Positions 1 to 10,850 of a DNA stretch of 64,000 nucleotides are shown in pieces (the first letter of the stretch is position 1; each line of letters opens with the position of its first letter). The DNA lies in NCBI GenBank assembly GCA_965222855.1, contig CBDCUL010000008.1:18703-82702 (forward strand). Reading direction: 5' to 3'. The position numbers and the translations under genes are program-made. The notes below the pieces were generated by a model. That model saw only the letters and a list, made by a program, of their open reading frames with translations. It made no database searches and was not told where the DNA came from. Origin of the DNA: JABABV01 sp965222855. GTDB taxonomy: Bacteria; Bacillota_I; Bacilli_A; Mycoplasmatales; JABABV01.

Positions 1-1
1 T

Positions 2-1054
2 AAATTATTAGATAATATTTTATTAGTTGCTGAGATGTGTGAATTACGTGCCAATAAAAATACGTTTGCAACTGGAATTGTTTTAGAATCACATTTAGAT
101 AAAGGGCGTGGGCCTGTGGCAACGCTAATTGTTAAAAATGGGACTTTAAAAATTAAAGACTTTATTGTTCTTGGTGGCGTTTATGGTCGCATTCGTAACT
201 TATATGATGCTACTGGTAAGCAATTAAAAATTGCGCTACCATCAACACCAGTTATTGTAACTGGTCTAAGTGATGTGCCTCATGTTGGTAATAAATTTAT
301 GGTCTTTGAAGATGCTAAATTTGGAAAAACATTAGCAAATGAGCGGAAAGATCAAAATCGTTTCTTAGAACAACGTAAAGATAGTAACGCAATTTCATTA
401 ATGGATATTAGTAACGAACATAGTGATTCTGGTAGTGGGATTAAAACGCTAAACTTAATTATTAAAAGTGATACTAGTGGAACTGGTGAAGCGCTAGCGC
501 AAACAATTCAAAAAATTAGTGTCAGTAATTTTAAAATAAAAATTCTGCGTTCTAGTGTTGGATCAATTACTGATTCTGATGTTATTTTAGCGAAAGCATC
601 ACAAGCAATCATTTATGGATTTAACGTACGACCAATGTCGTCAATTACGAAATTGGCCCAAAAAGAAAAAGTTGAAATTCGTCTCCACACAATTATTTAT
701 AAAGTAATTGAAGAGATTGAAGAAGCACTAAAAGGAATGTTAGAACCAGAATTCCAAGAAAAAGTTTTAGGTCAAGCAGAAGTTAGAGCGATTTTTAAAT
801 TTTCAAAAATCGGGACAATTGCAGGCTGTAAAGTAAGTAGTGGATTAATTAAACGTGGTGCCGATATTCGTGTTCTACGTGATGGAGTCATCATTTATGA
901 TGGTGAAATTGGTTCATTAAAATTTGAAAAAAATGATATCAAATCTGCCCCAGTTGGGAAAGAGTGTGGTATTACTATTAAACGCTTTAATGATATTAAA
1001 GTCGGCGATATTTTAGAAGCTTACGTTGAAGAAGAGGTGTTAGTAAATGAATAA
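2..1054 (+). CDS. infB: translation initiation factor IF-2, C-terminal part (5' end outside window)
   Basis: The frame is open from the left edge and reads LLDNILLVAEM before the first internal ATG at 35, which is the end of the IF-2 G domain, so the gene starts upstream of the window. What remains is domain II (FATGIVLESHLDKGRGPVAT, about residues 20-40 of the visible part), the connecting domain III and the C-terminal fMet-tRNA-binding barrel (GCKVSSGLIKRGADIRVLRDG, then VGKECGITIKRFNDIKVGD). IF-2 is the GTPase that brings initiator tRNA to the 30S subunit and promotes 50S joining. rbfA starts 8 bases before its stop codon, the usual infB-rbfA coupling. Confidence 0.97.
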   Translation, partial: KLLDNILLVAEMCELRANKNTFATGIVLESHLDKGRGPVATLIVKNGTLKIKDFIVLGGVYGRIRNLYDATGKQLKIALPSTPVIVTGLSDVPHVGNKFMVFEDAKFGKTLANERKDQNRFLEQRKDSNAISLMDISNEHSDSGSGIKTLNLIIKSDTSGTGEALAQTIQKISVSNFKIKILRSSVGSITDSDVILAKASQAIIYGFNVRPMSSITKLAQKEKVEIRLHTIIYKVIEEIEEALKGMLEPEFQEKVLGQAEVRAIFKFSKIGTIAGCKVSSGLIKRGADIRVLRDGVIIYDGEIGSLKFEKNDIKSAPVGKECGITIKRFNDIKVGDILEAYVEEEVLVNE

Positions 1055-1379
1055 CATTAAACAAAAACGTTTAGAAAAAGAAATTTCACAAATCATCTCA
1101 CAAACAATTACGCGTGAATTAACTAATACAAATTTAGGATTTCCCTCAATTACCGAAGTTCGTTTAACGAACGATGGTTCTTGAGCTACTGTTTTTGTAA
1201 TGTTTTTACGAGATCGCGTTAAAGGATTAGAAGCACTAAAAAATAGTAGTGGCGTATTAAGGCATGCTCTTAGCAAAAAATTATCAACTCGTATCGTGCC
1301 TCGATTAATATTTAAATTAGACAATGCAACTGAGGACGGAATGCGAATTGATAATATTTTAAATAACTTAAAAAAATAA
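1047..1379 (+). CDS. rbfA: ribosome-binding factor A
   Basis: The 110-residue product matches RbfA in length and pattern: an N-terminal helix (RLEKEISQIISQTITREL), LGFPSITEVRLTND in the KH-like fold, and the ending LKLDNATEDGMRIDNIL-type tail (here FKLDNATEDGMRIDNILN). RbfA is a small 30S assembly factor needed for 16S 5'-end maturation. One internal TGA is read as Trp. The ATG lies inside the end of infB with GAAGAGGTG just upstream as ribosome binding site, so the two are translationally coupled. Confidence 0.93.
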
Positions 1380-1407
1380 AATCTTGAAAGGATTTTAAAA
1401 ATAAATT

Positions 1408-2583
1408 ATGAATTTTAAAAATCGTTTATTAAAAGTTCCTTATGGTTTTGGTGCAATTGCATTGGGACTTGGAACTTTAGGGAACGCTTGAAGCGCATTT
1501 GTTAATAACAAATCATATGATATTAACTTATCATTCCAAGCTAGTTGAGTCCCATTTCTAACTGTTATCTTGAGTGGCCTATTTGTCTTATTTGTTTTAG
1601 CGCGTGTCTTTTTTCATCCTCGTGATTATGTAGCGCATTCGTTTAATATTAAGACAGCATCACATATTCCAATTATTGCTTTAACATTTATGGCATTTGC
1701 CGGAATATTTGATAATATTTCAATTGGTACTTTTTCAACTTACCATTTCGGAATAACACCATGACTTGGCGGATTCGCAATTCTGTTATGATGAATTGGT
1801 GTAATTGTCCAATTTGCGCATATGTTTATTTATGCTTATGTATTTATTACTAAAGGAAAGTTTAAAGATTTAGATGCTTCGATTTATGTTATCGTTGTTG
1901 GTCCGGCAGTAGCAACTGTTTTAGACCACACTGGCCACATTTATAGCAACTTTAGTGGTTTAGTTCACTTCTTCTGATATATATCATTAGTCGGTGCGCT
2001 ATTAGCTTTCTTATTCTTAACATATCGTCATCTATTTGTGAAACCACAAACTGATTTATCATCATTCGGAATCTATTCTTCTTCAATTCCATTATTATTT
2101 GTAACGCGTTTAGTTGCGTTTGATCATAGTTCAATTGTTGATAGCCATGGATTTTGATTATTCTTACTATTCCCATTAGGAACAGTTACAACAGTGATAG
2201 TTTATTTATCAATGTTTAAAATTTGAAAAACAAAATTCAAACAAAATTTCTCATCATTTGCTTTCTCATTAGTAACGCAAGCATTTGCGTCAATATTATT
2301 TGCGCAAATGTTTATCAAAAGTAGTCCCTTGCATTTTGGTACACTAGATAGCCATTTTGCCGCAGTTCTATTTATGTGAATTGGTTTAGTTGAATTATTA
2401 ATTTCAACAACTGTCTTTGTCTTCTTAATCGTTGGGTTCTTAATGATCACTTATTATTGAATGTTTACTAAGCAAGTAAGTCAAGTTAATAATTGATTCA
2501 TTAAATATTTCCTAGATTACGAAATTAAAGATAATCAACCTAATTTAGTAAAACTAGATGAAGTTAAAATTACTAATAAATAA
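1408..2583 (+). CDS. TDT-family (SLAC1-like) membrane transporter
   Basis: The 391-residue protein has about ten hydrophobic segments. It opens with KVPYGFGAIALGLGTLGNAW, which resembles the first helix of the TDT family (tellurite-resistance/dicarboxylate transporters, SLAC1 fold: short polar lead, then G-x-G-rich helix). Later helices also fit, for example YVIVVGPAVATVLDHTGH. The family moves small anions or dicarboxylates across the membrane. Which substrate is used cannot be read from the sequence. The RBS is GAAAGGA. It lies 28 bases after rbfA and ends before a strong terminator, so it is probably the last gene of the infB transcript. Confidence 0.7.
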
Positions 2584-2599
2584 TTATAGTTAAACTTAA

Positions 2600-2632
2600 A
2601 AAATAGCGCTATGCAAATGGCGCTATTTTTTT
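2600..2632 (+). terminator. rho-independent terminator after the TDT transporter
   Basis: A perfect 9-bp stem AAATAGCGC/GCGCTATTT is followed by T8. The same TAGCGCTA core recurs in the terminator at 7149-7185. Confidence 0.9.
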
Positions 2633-3124
2633 TAATGTGATTTTTGTGCACTATGTAACTAAAATTTAATTGATAATATTGGTTGAGTTAGTATTACAGC
2701 ACTTTATAATAAATCATAATTAGTAAAACAAATATCAAAGTAACTAATTATCACTAATAAATTAATGCAATGTGATTATAAATTAATCAACTAATTAATA
2801 AAAAAGAATAATGCTTTTAAATCCGGCGTTTTTTTTATTATATTAAACTTGCTAAAAATAATAAAAAAAGAGTATAATTAAATTGTCAAGTGTTTTTATA
2901 ACATAGGCATTGGATAAGCTTTTAACAAAAATTTAAAAATAAAAATCTTTTAAATATTGTTAAAAATTAATTCGAAGATCATTAAAAATGGCGATAAATA
3001 TAATTTGTGTCTTAACAGATATTTTTATGAATAATTTATGTTGTCGCTATTATTTTCTATATTTACTATATCTTAATTATCACTACAATAATATTTATAA
3101 AATTAAGAAAGGTAAAATAAATAA
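2633..3124 (+). other. AT-rich intergenic region and long leader of the PTS gene
   Basis: There is no open frame of note in this stretch. TATAAT at 2873-2878 is the best promoter match for the downstream PTS gene. If used, it leaves a leader of about 240 bases, in which I could not match any known riboswitch. The RBS AAGAAAGG lies at about 3106-3113. Confidence 0.5.
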
Positions 3125-5890
3125 ATGCGAAAATTAATTGATAAAAATAAAATAATTATTAACGGTAATTTTCAATCTAAAACAGATATTTTTAAAAAAA
3201 TTGCAGAATTAGCATTTCATAACAAAGATGCTAAAGATCAAAAAATTTTAGAAAAATCATTAATTGATAGAGAAAATCAAATCTCTACTGGATTGGAAAA
3301 AGGTTTTGCAATTCCGCACGCTATTAGTGAAACAGTAGCAGAACCAGCAATTTATATCATTACTAATAAAAATGATATAAGTTGAAAAACAATTGATAAT
3401 ACTAATAAAGTAAAATACATTTTTTGTTTATTAGTTCCTAAAGGAGCAAGTGATGAACATTTAAAACTGTTAGCTGCGCTAGCTGTTAAAATGAATGATG
3501 AAAAATTTTGTGACCTAATTAAAAAAGGGGATATTACAAAAATCATCGATACAATAAATAATATCAAATTAAAAAAAGAAACTCCTAAATCAAAATTAGT
3601 AAAATCTAAAACGGAAACAACTAGTGAAGATGAAGAATTTATTATTGGAGTTACTTCATGTGCCGCTGGAGTTGCGCATACTTATATGGCAAAAGATAAA
3701 CTTGTCTCAGCTTGTGAAAAAAACGGCTGAAAATATAAGTTTGAAACGCGTGGTACAATCGGACCTGAAAACGTATTAACTAAAGCTGAGATTAAAAAAG
3801 CAACGCTTGTTGTGATTGCTTCTGATTTAGCATTAGATATGAATCAATTTAAAGGTAAAAAAATTATTGAAGTTAGTACTAATGATGCAATTCGTAGTGC
3901 TGAAAAAATTATTAAAAAAGGTTTAGCAAGTAAGCAAAAACCTGATCAAAATAATACTAGTGGTAATAGTGATGATGATAATATGATCTTTAATTTATCA
4001 TCAAAAAATAAAAACCCAGTCATGAAAGCGCTAATGACGGCGATTGGGTACATGATTCCCATAACAATTACTGGGGGAATCTTGATGGCAATTCCAGATG
4101 TTATTGCTGCTAGTGGAAAAGGTCATTGACATTTTCCGAATAGTTTTGTTGCTGGATGGTTCCAAGTTGGGGCAATCGGTTTAAAATTAATGTTGCCAAT
4201 TTTTGCAATGTATTTAGCTTTTGCGATTGCTGGTAGGTCCGCAATGCCTGCTGGATTAATTGGAACTTATTTAATAAATGATCCAACAATTTTAAAAATT
4301 GCTTTACCAAAAGCAATTACTGATTTATTAGATAATTTAAATCACGGTTCGTTTAATGTTCAGGCGGGATTCTTGGGCGCCATCGCCGTAGGGTTCTTTG
4401 CTGGATATTTAGTTAAAGGTATGAAATGGGTCAATTTTCCAAAAATTCTTAAACCCGTCGTACCGATTATGATAATTCCTGTTTTATCAACATTTATTAC
4501 TTATGTATTTGTAATTTATGTAGCAGCATTACCATTAACATATATTATGAGTGAATTTTTTATTATGCTGCGTCAATCAAGCAATGCCAGTCAAATCGTA
4601 TTGCCATTAATCGGAATTCTTTTTGCAGCAATGATTGCTCTAGATTTAGGTGGACCTTTCAACAAAACCGCTTTGTTAGTTGGGACCGCCATATATACTA
4701 GTGCTCTTATTCATTCAGGTCCTTTGACAATGCCATATGCTGACATTGTCCCACAAACTGCAACACAAGCTGCTATTTCAGTTCCCCCGTTAGGAGCATG
4801 AATGGCAACTCTGATATTTAGGAAGAAATTTTCAGTATCAGAGCGTACAACTGGTAAAGCTGCTTTCGGAATGGGAATGGTTGGAATTAGTGAAGGAGCG
4901 ATTCCTTTCGCAATTACTAATCCATTACGTGCTGTAATTGCCAATGTCGTTGGTGCATCTGTTGCTGGACTAATGGTTGTTTTATTCGGTTGTCGTTTTG
5001 TAGCCGGTCTTGGTTCGCCAATCGGAACTTTTGCCGGATATATCCCAGGAAATGTTCCTTATGCAGGATGAATTATTTCTGTATTATCTGGCGCTCTCGT
5101 AACTGCTTTAATTTTCGGATTTAGTCGACCACGAGTTGTTGAATATGAAGAAGCTTATATCGTAGAACAAAATATTAAAAGAGCAGCATATCATGAACAA
5201 GGTTTAACAACAAAATGAAGTATTTTTAAATTTAATAGTGTTAAAATATCTAAAGCTGTTGGTTATGCTGGTTTGAGTTTAATTAATCCGAAGAAGTGGT
5301 TAAGAGATCCTAACTTATTCGGTGACCCAGAAACTTACAAAATTAATAAAACCAAAAATTTTGAAATTGCATTTTTAGAAAAATATAATGTTAAAATTGA
5401 AAATTTCCAAAATATTAACGTTGGTTTTGAAGGTTTAATTGCTAAAGATGTTAGTGAAAAAGGTAAAAATCGTTTAATCAAAAGTAAAGATCGTAATAAT
5501 AACAAATTATTAAAATTAGAAGCTCACTTCAGTGAGAAAAAAACACATATTAGAGAAAAAACTGCAAATAAAATTAATAAAATTAAAAATCCGGAAACTT
5601 ACAAAATTAATAAAACCAAAAATTTTGAAATTGCATTTTTAGAAAAATATAATGTGAAAATTGAAAATTTCCAAAATATTAACGTTGGTTTTGAAGGTTT
5701 AATTGCTAAAGATGTTAGTGAAAAAGAAAAAAAACGTTTAATCAAAAGTAAAGATCGTAATAATAATAAATTATCAAAACTAGAATCTCACTTTGGTAAG
5801 AAAAAAACACATATTAGAGAAAAAACTGCAAATAAAATTAATAAAATTAAAACTCATTATCAAAAAATTCAACAAATTAAAAATAAATAA
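3125..5890 (+). CDS. fruA: PTS fructose-type transporter subunit IIABC with duplicated C-terminal tail
   Basis: The 921-residue, multi-domain phosphotransferase permease takes up and phosphorylates fructose or a related sugar. EIIA is at about 1-145, with the phosphorylated His65 in GLEKGFAIPHAIS. EIIB is at about 165-275, with the active Cys179 in GVTSCAAGVAHTYMA, a fructose-family signature. EIIC is at about 295-690 with its membrane helices (MKALMTAIGYMIPITITGG; LDLGGPFNKTALLVG). The last 190 residues are extra: a charged, Lys-rich cytoplasmic tail made of two 88-residue copies (735-822 and 823-910) that differ at only a few positions. Standard family members end soon after EIIC. Several TGA codons are read as Trp. 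It is monocistronic between its own promoter and terminator. Confidence 0.9.
5327..5854 (+). repeat. 264-bp tandem direct duplication inside fruA
   Basis: Copy 1 is 5327-5590 and copy 2 is 5591-5854. Both begin CC(A/G)GAAACTTACAAAATT and stay in frame (264 = 3 x 88). They differ by scattered substitutions only, for example GGTAAAAAT against GAAAAAAAA, which indicates a recent duplication. Confidence 0.95.
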
Positions 5891-5901
5891 TATATCCAAA
5901 T

Positions 5902-5935
5902 AAAAAACCAGATAAAATTAATTATCTGGTTTTTT
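5902..5935. terminator. bidirectional terminator between fruA and the lipoprotein cluster
   Basis: AAAAAACCAGATAA...TTATCTGGTTTTTT is a symmetric hairpin with A and T runs on both sides. It can serve fruA and the converging lipoprotein gene at 5984. Confidence 0.88.
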
Positions 5936-5983
5936 CTTTAATCCAAAATATAAACTAGCAATTATTTATGTGAATTAACTTGT

Positions 5984-7015
5984 TTAAATTTTATAAGGCG
6001 GAAGTCAATGAATGTCACCAATGCCATGATCGCTTTTCTTGCCACCATACATTTCATGGAATCCAAATAAACCAACTCGCTGACTAGTATCAATTACCAT
6101 TTTAGCTTCAAAACTAATTCTTTGTAACGGGTCTAAAGGGCGTGTCGCAGTTCGATATGTATAAGTAGTGTTAATTGTTTGATTTGTTTTATCAATAAAT
6201 GTTTTTGTACTGTTGATAACCGGGACTTTGTTAGGGGTTTTAGACTTTATAATTAATGTTTTTGCACCATAGATAGTATTGAAAAAAATGAATAGCGTAG
6301 TTGAATAATTTAAAAAACTATAATTTGTAGTTCAATCACTAATTGAAAATTTGCAACCTGTTCAAGTTGCAATAATGTTAATTTTGTAATTAAAAGCAGG
6401 ATCGGTTATTACGTTTGTATTTTGAATAATATTAACTGCTAAATCAATAGTGTGATTTTTATTATCTTCAATAAAATTAGCAGAATCGATTGTAAAGTTT
6501 CCTTTGTAATTTATATTTTGTGGCGTAGTAAAATTAATGTTTGGTAAATATTTTTTATTAATAGCATAATAATTATAAATTGTGTCTCATACTTTAATGG
6601 CGCCACCTTGTTCAGCAACTGCTTTATAAGTATTAAAATCACTTGCTTGTTGGGTTATTCATTTAGTAAGATCATATGCTTGTTTTTTAAATAAAATTAT
6701 AAAAGAATTTTGTTTTGTAAAGTCGTTATCAGTAAAAATTAATTCAATTGAAATACTGACATTTTCTTGGACTTGAAAACCAGTTGAATTTTGTGATAAA
6801 GTTTTTGCTGTTGCTCTTGTTCAAATTTTGGGAGTTGCATTAGATACAATCTCAAATGGCGTTGCTTTTTCAGCGGCATCACTAAATTTTTTAAAACCAA
6901 TGTTTGGTGGAGATGTTTTTTTATGACAGCTATCTAATATGAATGGCATTGTGCAAGTACTAATCGTACTAACCACTGTTAGTACGATGATTTTAAATTT
7001 TGCAAATATTTTCAT
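5984..7015 (-). CDS. lipoprotein, tandem paralogue 1 of 4
   Basis: The 343-residue exported protein has a mollicute lipoprotein signal peptide (KFKIIVLTVVSTISTC..., lipobox-like LDSC at about residue 28-31). The body shares blocks with the three following paralogues: KATPFEIVSNATPKIW near residue 50, NVSISIELIF, TWTGCKFSISDWTTNYSF, and a C-terminal VGLFGFHEMYGGKKSD then GIGDIHWLPPY. No enzymatic motif is visible. It is likely a surface antigen or adhesin-type lipoprotein. The RBS AGGAG lies 8 bases before ATG. The signal peptide is more diverged than in the other copies. Function unknown. Confidence 0.85.
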
Positions 7016-7088
7016 AGTTAAATACTCCTAACTTAGTGATATTTATTAAAATTTAATATTTAAAATTAGTTAGTTTGATATATAAAAA

Positions 7089-7094
7089 ATTATA
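7089..7094 (-). promoter_or_regulatory. extended -10 promoter of lipoprotein paralogue 1
   Basis: On the minus strand this reads ATATGATATAAT, a TGN-TATAAT extended -10, about 75 bases before the ATG. The same block with its leader (CTAACTAATTTTAAATATT...AGGAGTATTTAACTATG) is conserved before the other three paralogues. Confidence 0.65.
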
Positions 7095-7148
7095 TCATAT
7101 GTTTATTTTATAATTTTATGAGTAAAAATAGTAATTAAACTATGCCAT

Positions 7149-7185
7149 AAAAAAAATAGCGCTATATAAATAGCGCTATTTTTTT
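7149..7185. terminator. terminator downstream of lipoprotein paralogue 2
   Basis: The stem AAAAATAGCGCTAT/ATAGCGCTATTTTT has T runs on both strands. It is nearly the same core as the terminator at 2600-2632. Confidence 0.88.
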
Positions 7186-7213
7186 ATAAATAACAATACC
7201 GTTAATCGCTATT

Positions 7214-8248
7214 TTAAAACTTAGAATAAGGTGGAATTCAGTGAATATCACCAACAATATTATCACTTTTCTTACCAGCATACATTTTATTATATCCAAA
7301 TAAACCAAGATGTTGACTATCATCTATTACGATTTTTGCTTCAAAAGAAACTTTACGTGCTGGAGCTGATGAACTATCAGTATCAAGGTGATATGAATAA
7401 ATAACATCAACGACTTTTTTAGTTTTATCAACAGTTACTTTAATCCCAATATCCTTTTTAACAAGTATATGTGATGTAGAATTTTGAATTAATGAACGCG
7501 CAGCTAATTGAGTTTTAAAATAATTAGATGCGGTTGTTGAATATGTAGCAAAATCGTAATTGTAAGTTCAATCATTAATTGAAAATGCTCGACCACTTCA
7601 AGTGGCGATTATATTAATTGTGTATGAAAAACTTGGAAAATTAATTGGATTTTGCATTATACTTACTTGTAAATCAATAGTATGATTATCACTATTTGTA
7701 ATAAACTTAGTTGAAATTATTGTTAAATTTGGTTTATAAATTGTATTTTTAGGTGTTGTAAAATTAATATTTGGTAAATATTTTTTATTAGTATCATAAT
7801 AATTATAAATTGTGCCTCAGACTTTAGCAGCACCGCCTTTTTCAGCTGCTGTTTTATAAATATTAAAATCGCCTTCTTGGTCAGTTTGTCATTGAGTAAT
7901 ATTATATGCTTGATTTTTATATAAAATGCTAAAAGAATTATGTTTTGTAATTCCGTTATAAGCAAAAATTAATTCAATTGAAATACTGACATTTTCTTTG
8001 ACTTGAAAACCAGTTGGAGTTGCTGATAATTGTGATGGTGTTGCTGTTGTTCAAATTTTGGGCGTCGCATTAGATACAATATCGAACGGCGTTGCTTTTT
8101 GAGCATCATCACTAAATTTTTTAAAAGTTAATTTTGGTGGCGATGTTTTTTTATGACCACAGCTATTAACTACTATAGATATAGATCCGATACTAACAAT
8201 GCTAGTCATTGCTAATAAAATAATTTTAAATTTGGACAATATTTTCAT
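7214..8248 (-). CDS. lipoprotein, tandem paralogue 2 of 4
   Basis: The 344-residue protein has the signal peptide MKILSKFKIILLAMTSIVS and a Cys in VVNSCGHKK at about 30. It shares with paralogue 1 and especially paralogue 3 the blocks DDAQKATPFDIVSNATPKIW, KENVSISIELIF, SGRAFSINDWTYNY and GLFGYNKMYAGKKSDN. Its end GDIHWIPPYSKF carries the family's conserved C-terminal motif. No catalytic site is recognised. It has its own promoter and terminator, so each paralogue can be expressed separately. Confidence 0.86.
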
Positions 8249-8322
8249 AGTTAAATACTCCTAACTTAGTCATATTTATTAAAATTTAATATTTAAAATT
8301 AGTTAGCTTGATATATATAAAA

Positions 8323-8328
8323 ATTATA
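8323..8328 (-). promoter_or_regulatory. extended -10 promoter of lipoprotein paralogue 2
   Basis: GATATAAT on the minus strand lies within the leader block conserved among all four paralogues. Confidence 0.62.
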
Positions 8329-8407
8329 TCATATCTTTATTTTTTGATTTGATGAGCAAAGATAATAATTAGATTGTGTTTGTGTAATAATTTTATTAGT
8401 TGGGATT

Positions 8408-9442
8408 TTAAGATTTATAATAAGGTGTTATTTGATGAATATCACCAATACCGTTATCACTTTTCTTACCACCATAAATTTTATTATATCCAAATAAACC
8501 AAGACGTTTTATCGAATCGGTTACCATTTTTGCTTCAAATGTTAAGTTTTTAGTTGGTGTTTCATTAGTTTTAAATTCATAAGTAATATCAATTGTTTTT
8601 TTATCGTTATCAATTGTGACTTTTCCAATAACTAGATCACGAATTGAATGGATGTCATTATCGGTAGCATCTTTAATAAGTTCGCGAGCTTCTAATTTAT
8701 CTACTAAAAACATAGATAATGTCGTTGTATACGCTTTAAAATTATAATTATAAGTTCAATCACTAATTGAAAATTCTCGGCCACTTCAAGTAGCTATAAG
8801 ATCAATATTGTAACTGAAAGTTGGAACTATTATTGATCCTGTACCTTGAATAATATTTACTTGTAAATCGATAGTATGTTTTTTAGCATTTTCAATAAAG
8901 GTAGTGCTATTTATACGAAAATTTGGTAAAAATTTTTGAACTTGAGGAGTTGAAAAATTAATATTAGATAAAATTTTTTCATTAGTTAAATAATAATTAT
9001 AAATTATCTTTCAAGTTTTAGCAGCGCTATCTTTTTCAGGAATTGCTTTATAAGTATTGAAATCGCTCGCTTGGTTGGTTGTTCAATTTTTAGCATCGTA
9101 TATTTTATGATTGAAAAAAATTGTAAAAGAATTTTGTTTTGTAAAACCATTATCAGAAAAAATTAGTTGGATTGAAATGCTGACATTTTCCTTGATTTGG
9201 AAACCAGTTGGACTTGCCGACAATTGTGATGGTGCTGCCGTTGCTCAAATGTTTGGAGTCGCATTGGATGCAATGTCGAACGGTGTCGCTTTTTGAGCAT
9301 CATTACTAAATTTTTGAAAGTCAGATTTTGGTGCATTTGTATTTTTATGGCCACAACTATTGAGCACTATCGATATTGATCCAGCACTGATAATGCTCGT
9401 CATTGCTAATAAAATAATTTTAAATTTGGACAGTATTTTCAT
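8408..9442 (-). CDS. lipoprotein, tandem paralogue 3 of 4
   Basis: The 344-residue lipoprotein has the signal peptide MKILSKFKIILLAMTSIISA and Cys in VLNSCGHKN. The middle (NFRINSTTFIENAKKHTID) and the end (KRLGLFGYNKIYGGKKSD, then GIGDIHQITPYYKS) follow the family. Signal peptide and first 60 residues are nearly identical to paralogue 2, while the centre is much more diverged. That pattern fits gene duplication followed by selection or recombination in the exposed part. Function unknown. Confidence 0.86.
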
Positions 9443-9515
9443 AGTTAAATACCCCTAACTTAGTCATATTTATTAAAATTTAATATTTAAAATTAGTTAA
9501 CTTGATATATAAAAA

Positions 9516-9521
9516 ATTATA
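9516..9521 (-). promoter_or_regulatory. extended -10 promoter of lipoprotein paralogue 3
   Basis: TATAAT on the minus strand, preceded by TATGA, in the conserved leader block. Confidence 0.62.
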
Positions 9522-9575
9522 TCATATCTTTATTTTTTGATTTGATGAGTACAAATAGTAATTAGACTATTTTAT

Positions 9576-9612
9576 AAAAAAAATAACGCTATATTGATAA
9601 CGCTATTTTTTT
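9576..9612. terminator. terminator downstream of lipoprotein paralogue 4
   Basis: AAAAAAAATAACG...CGTTATTTTTTT-type hairpin (stem AAATAACGCTAT/GATAACGCTATTT with T7 on each side). Confidence 0.82.
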
Positions 9613-9627
9613 ATAATAATAATGCTA

Positions 9628-10668
9628 TTAATTATCAGTTGGTGATGGCGGATAAGGTGGTAATCAATGAATATCTCCAATTGTAGTACTTGTGCTTTTT
9701 CCACCATAAATTTCATTATATCCAAATAAACCAACACGTTTTAAGGAATCAGTTACCATTTTTGCTTGAAATTTTAATATTATTGTTTTTGATTCGTGTT
9801 TTCATGTATAAGTGACATCGATTGTTTTTTGAGCTTGATTAATTACTGGCTTACTAATTTTAAGATCTTCTGCATCAATAACTAAAACTCCCAATGCATA
9901 ATACATTAATGTACGGGATGCTATATCTTGTGTTAAATAAGATGATAATGTAGTAGTGTATTGTGAAAAATCATAATTTGAAGTTCAATCACTAATTGAA
10001 AATTCTCGACCGCTTCAAGTTGCGATAATGTGAATTACATAAGAGAAAGCTGGATTAATATCATGTTTTTTACCTTCTATAATAGTTACTTGTAAGTCAA
10101 CAGTATGATTTTTAGCATCTTCAAAAAATGTAGTTCCATTTATAGAAAATTCTGGTTGATAATTTTTAATTTCAGAAGTAGTAAAATTGATATTTGGTAA
10201 ATATTTTTTATTAGTAGCGTAATAATTATAAATTGTGCCTCAGACTTTAGCAGCTCCGCCTTTTTCAGCGGCTGTTTTATAAGCGATAAAATCACTTGCT
10301 TGATCAGCTGTTCAATTTGTAGCATCGTATCCTTTATGATTAAATAAAATTGTAAAGGGGTTGTGCTTAATAAAACTATTATCAGTAAAAATTAATTGAA
10401 TTGAGATACTGACATTTTCTTTGACTTGAAAACCAGCTTTATTGGCTGATAATTGTGATGGCGTTGCCGTTGTTCAAATTTTGGGAGTCGCATTAGCAAC
10501 AATGTCGAATGGAGTTGCTTTTTCAACACTTCTCTTAAATTCATCGAAATTAATCGGATACGTTTTGTTAATTCCCCCACAGCCATTTAACATTGTTGCA
10601 ACAGTGCCTAAACTCACAATGCTAGTCATAGCTAATAGGATTATTTTGAATTTTGCAAAAATTTTCAT
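9628..10668 (-). CDS. lipoprotein, tandem paralogue 4 of 4
   Basis: The 346-residue protein has the signal peptide MKIFAKFKIILLAMTSIVSL and Cys in TMLNGCGGIN. Family blocks are VEKATPFDIVANATPKIW, KENVSISIQLIF, WSGREFSISDWTSNYDF and LKRVGLFGYNEIYGGKS, then GDIHWLPPYPPSPTDN, with a short Pro-rich extension absent from the others. It is probably the first gene of the array in the minus direction. No enzyme motif; likely surface lipoprotein. Confidence 0.86.
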
Positions 10669-10742
10669 TATTAAATACTCCTAACTTAGTCATATTTATT
10701 AAAATTTAATATTTAAAATTAGTTAGCTTGATATATAAAAAA

Positions 10743-10748
10743 ATTATA
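10743..10748 (-). promoter_or_regulatory. extended -10 promoter of lipoprotein paralogue 4
   Basis: ATATGATATAAT on the minus strand, fourth copy of the conserved promoter/leader block. Confidence 0.62.
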
Positions 10749-10797
10749 TCATATCTTTATTTTAAGTATATTTGATTAAAAGTTATTTTTAAAGCAT

Positions 10798-10830
10798 AAA
10801 AAAATACTAATATTTAAATTAGTATTTTTA
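10798..10830. terminator. terminator of the repeat-containing membrane protein
   Basis: AAAAAATACTAATATTTAAATTAGTATTTTT hairpin lies just downstream (minus direction) of the stop at 10851. Confidence 0.85.
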
Positions 10831-10850
10831 AAAAATGATTAAAATTATTG

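Noticed and set aside
2633..3124. Possible riboswitch in the long leader of fruA
   Set aside because: No consensus motif of a known class could be matched; only AT-rich sequence and a promoter are supported.
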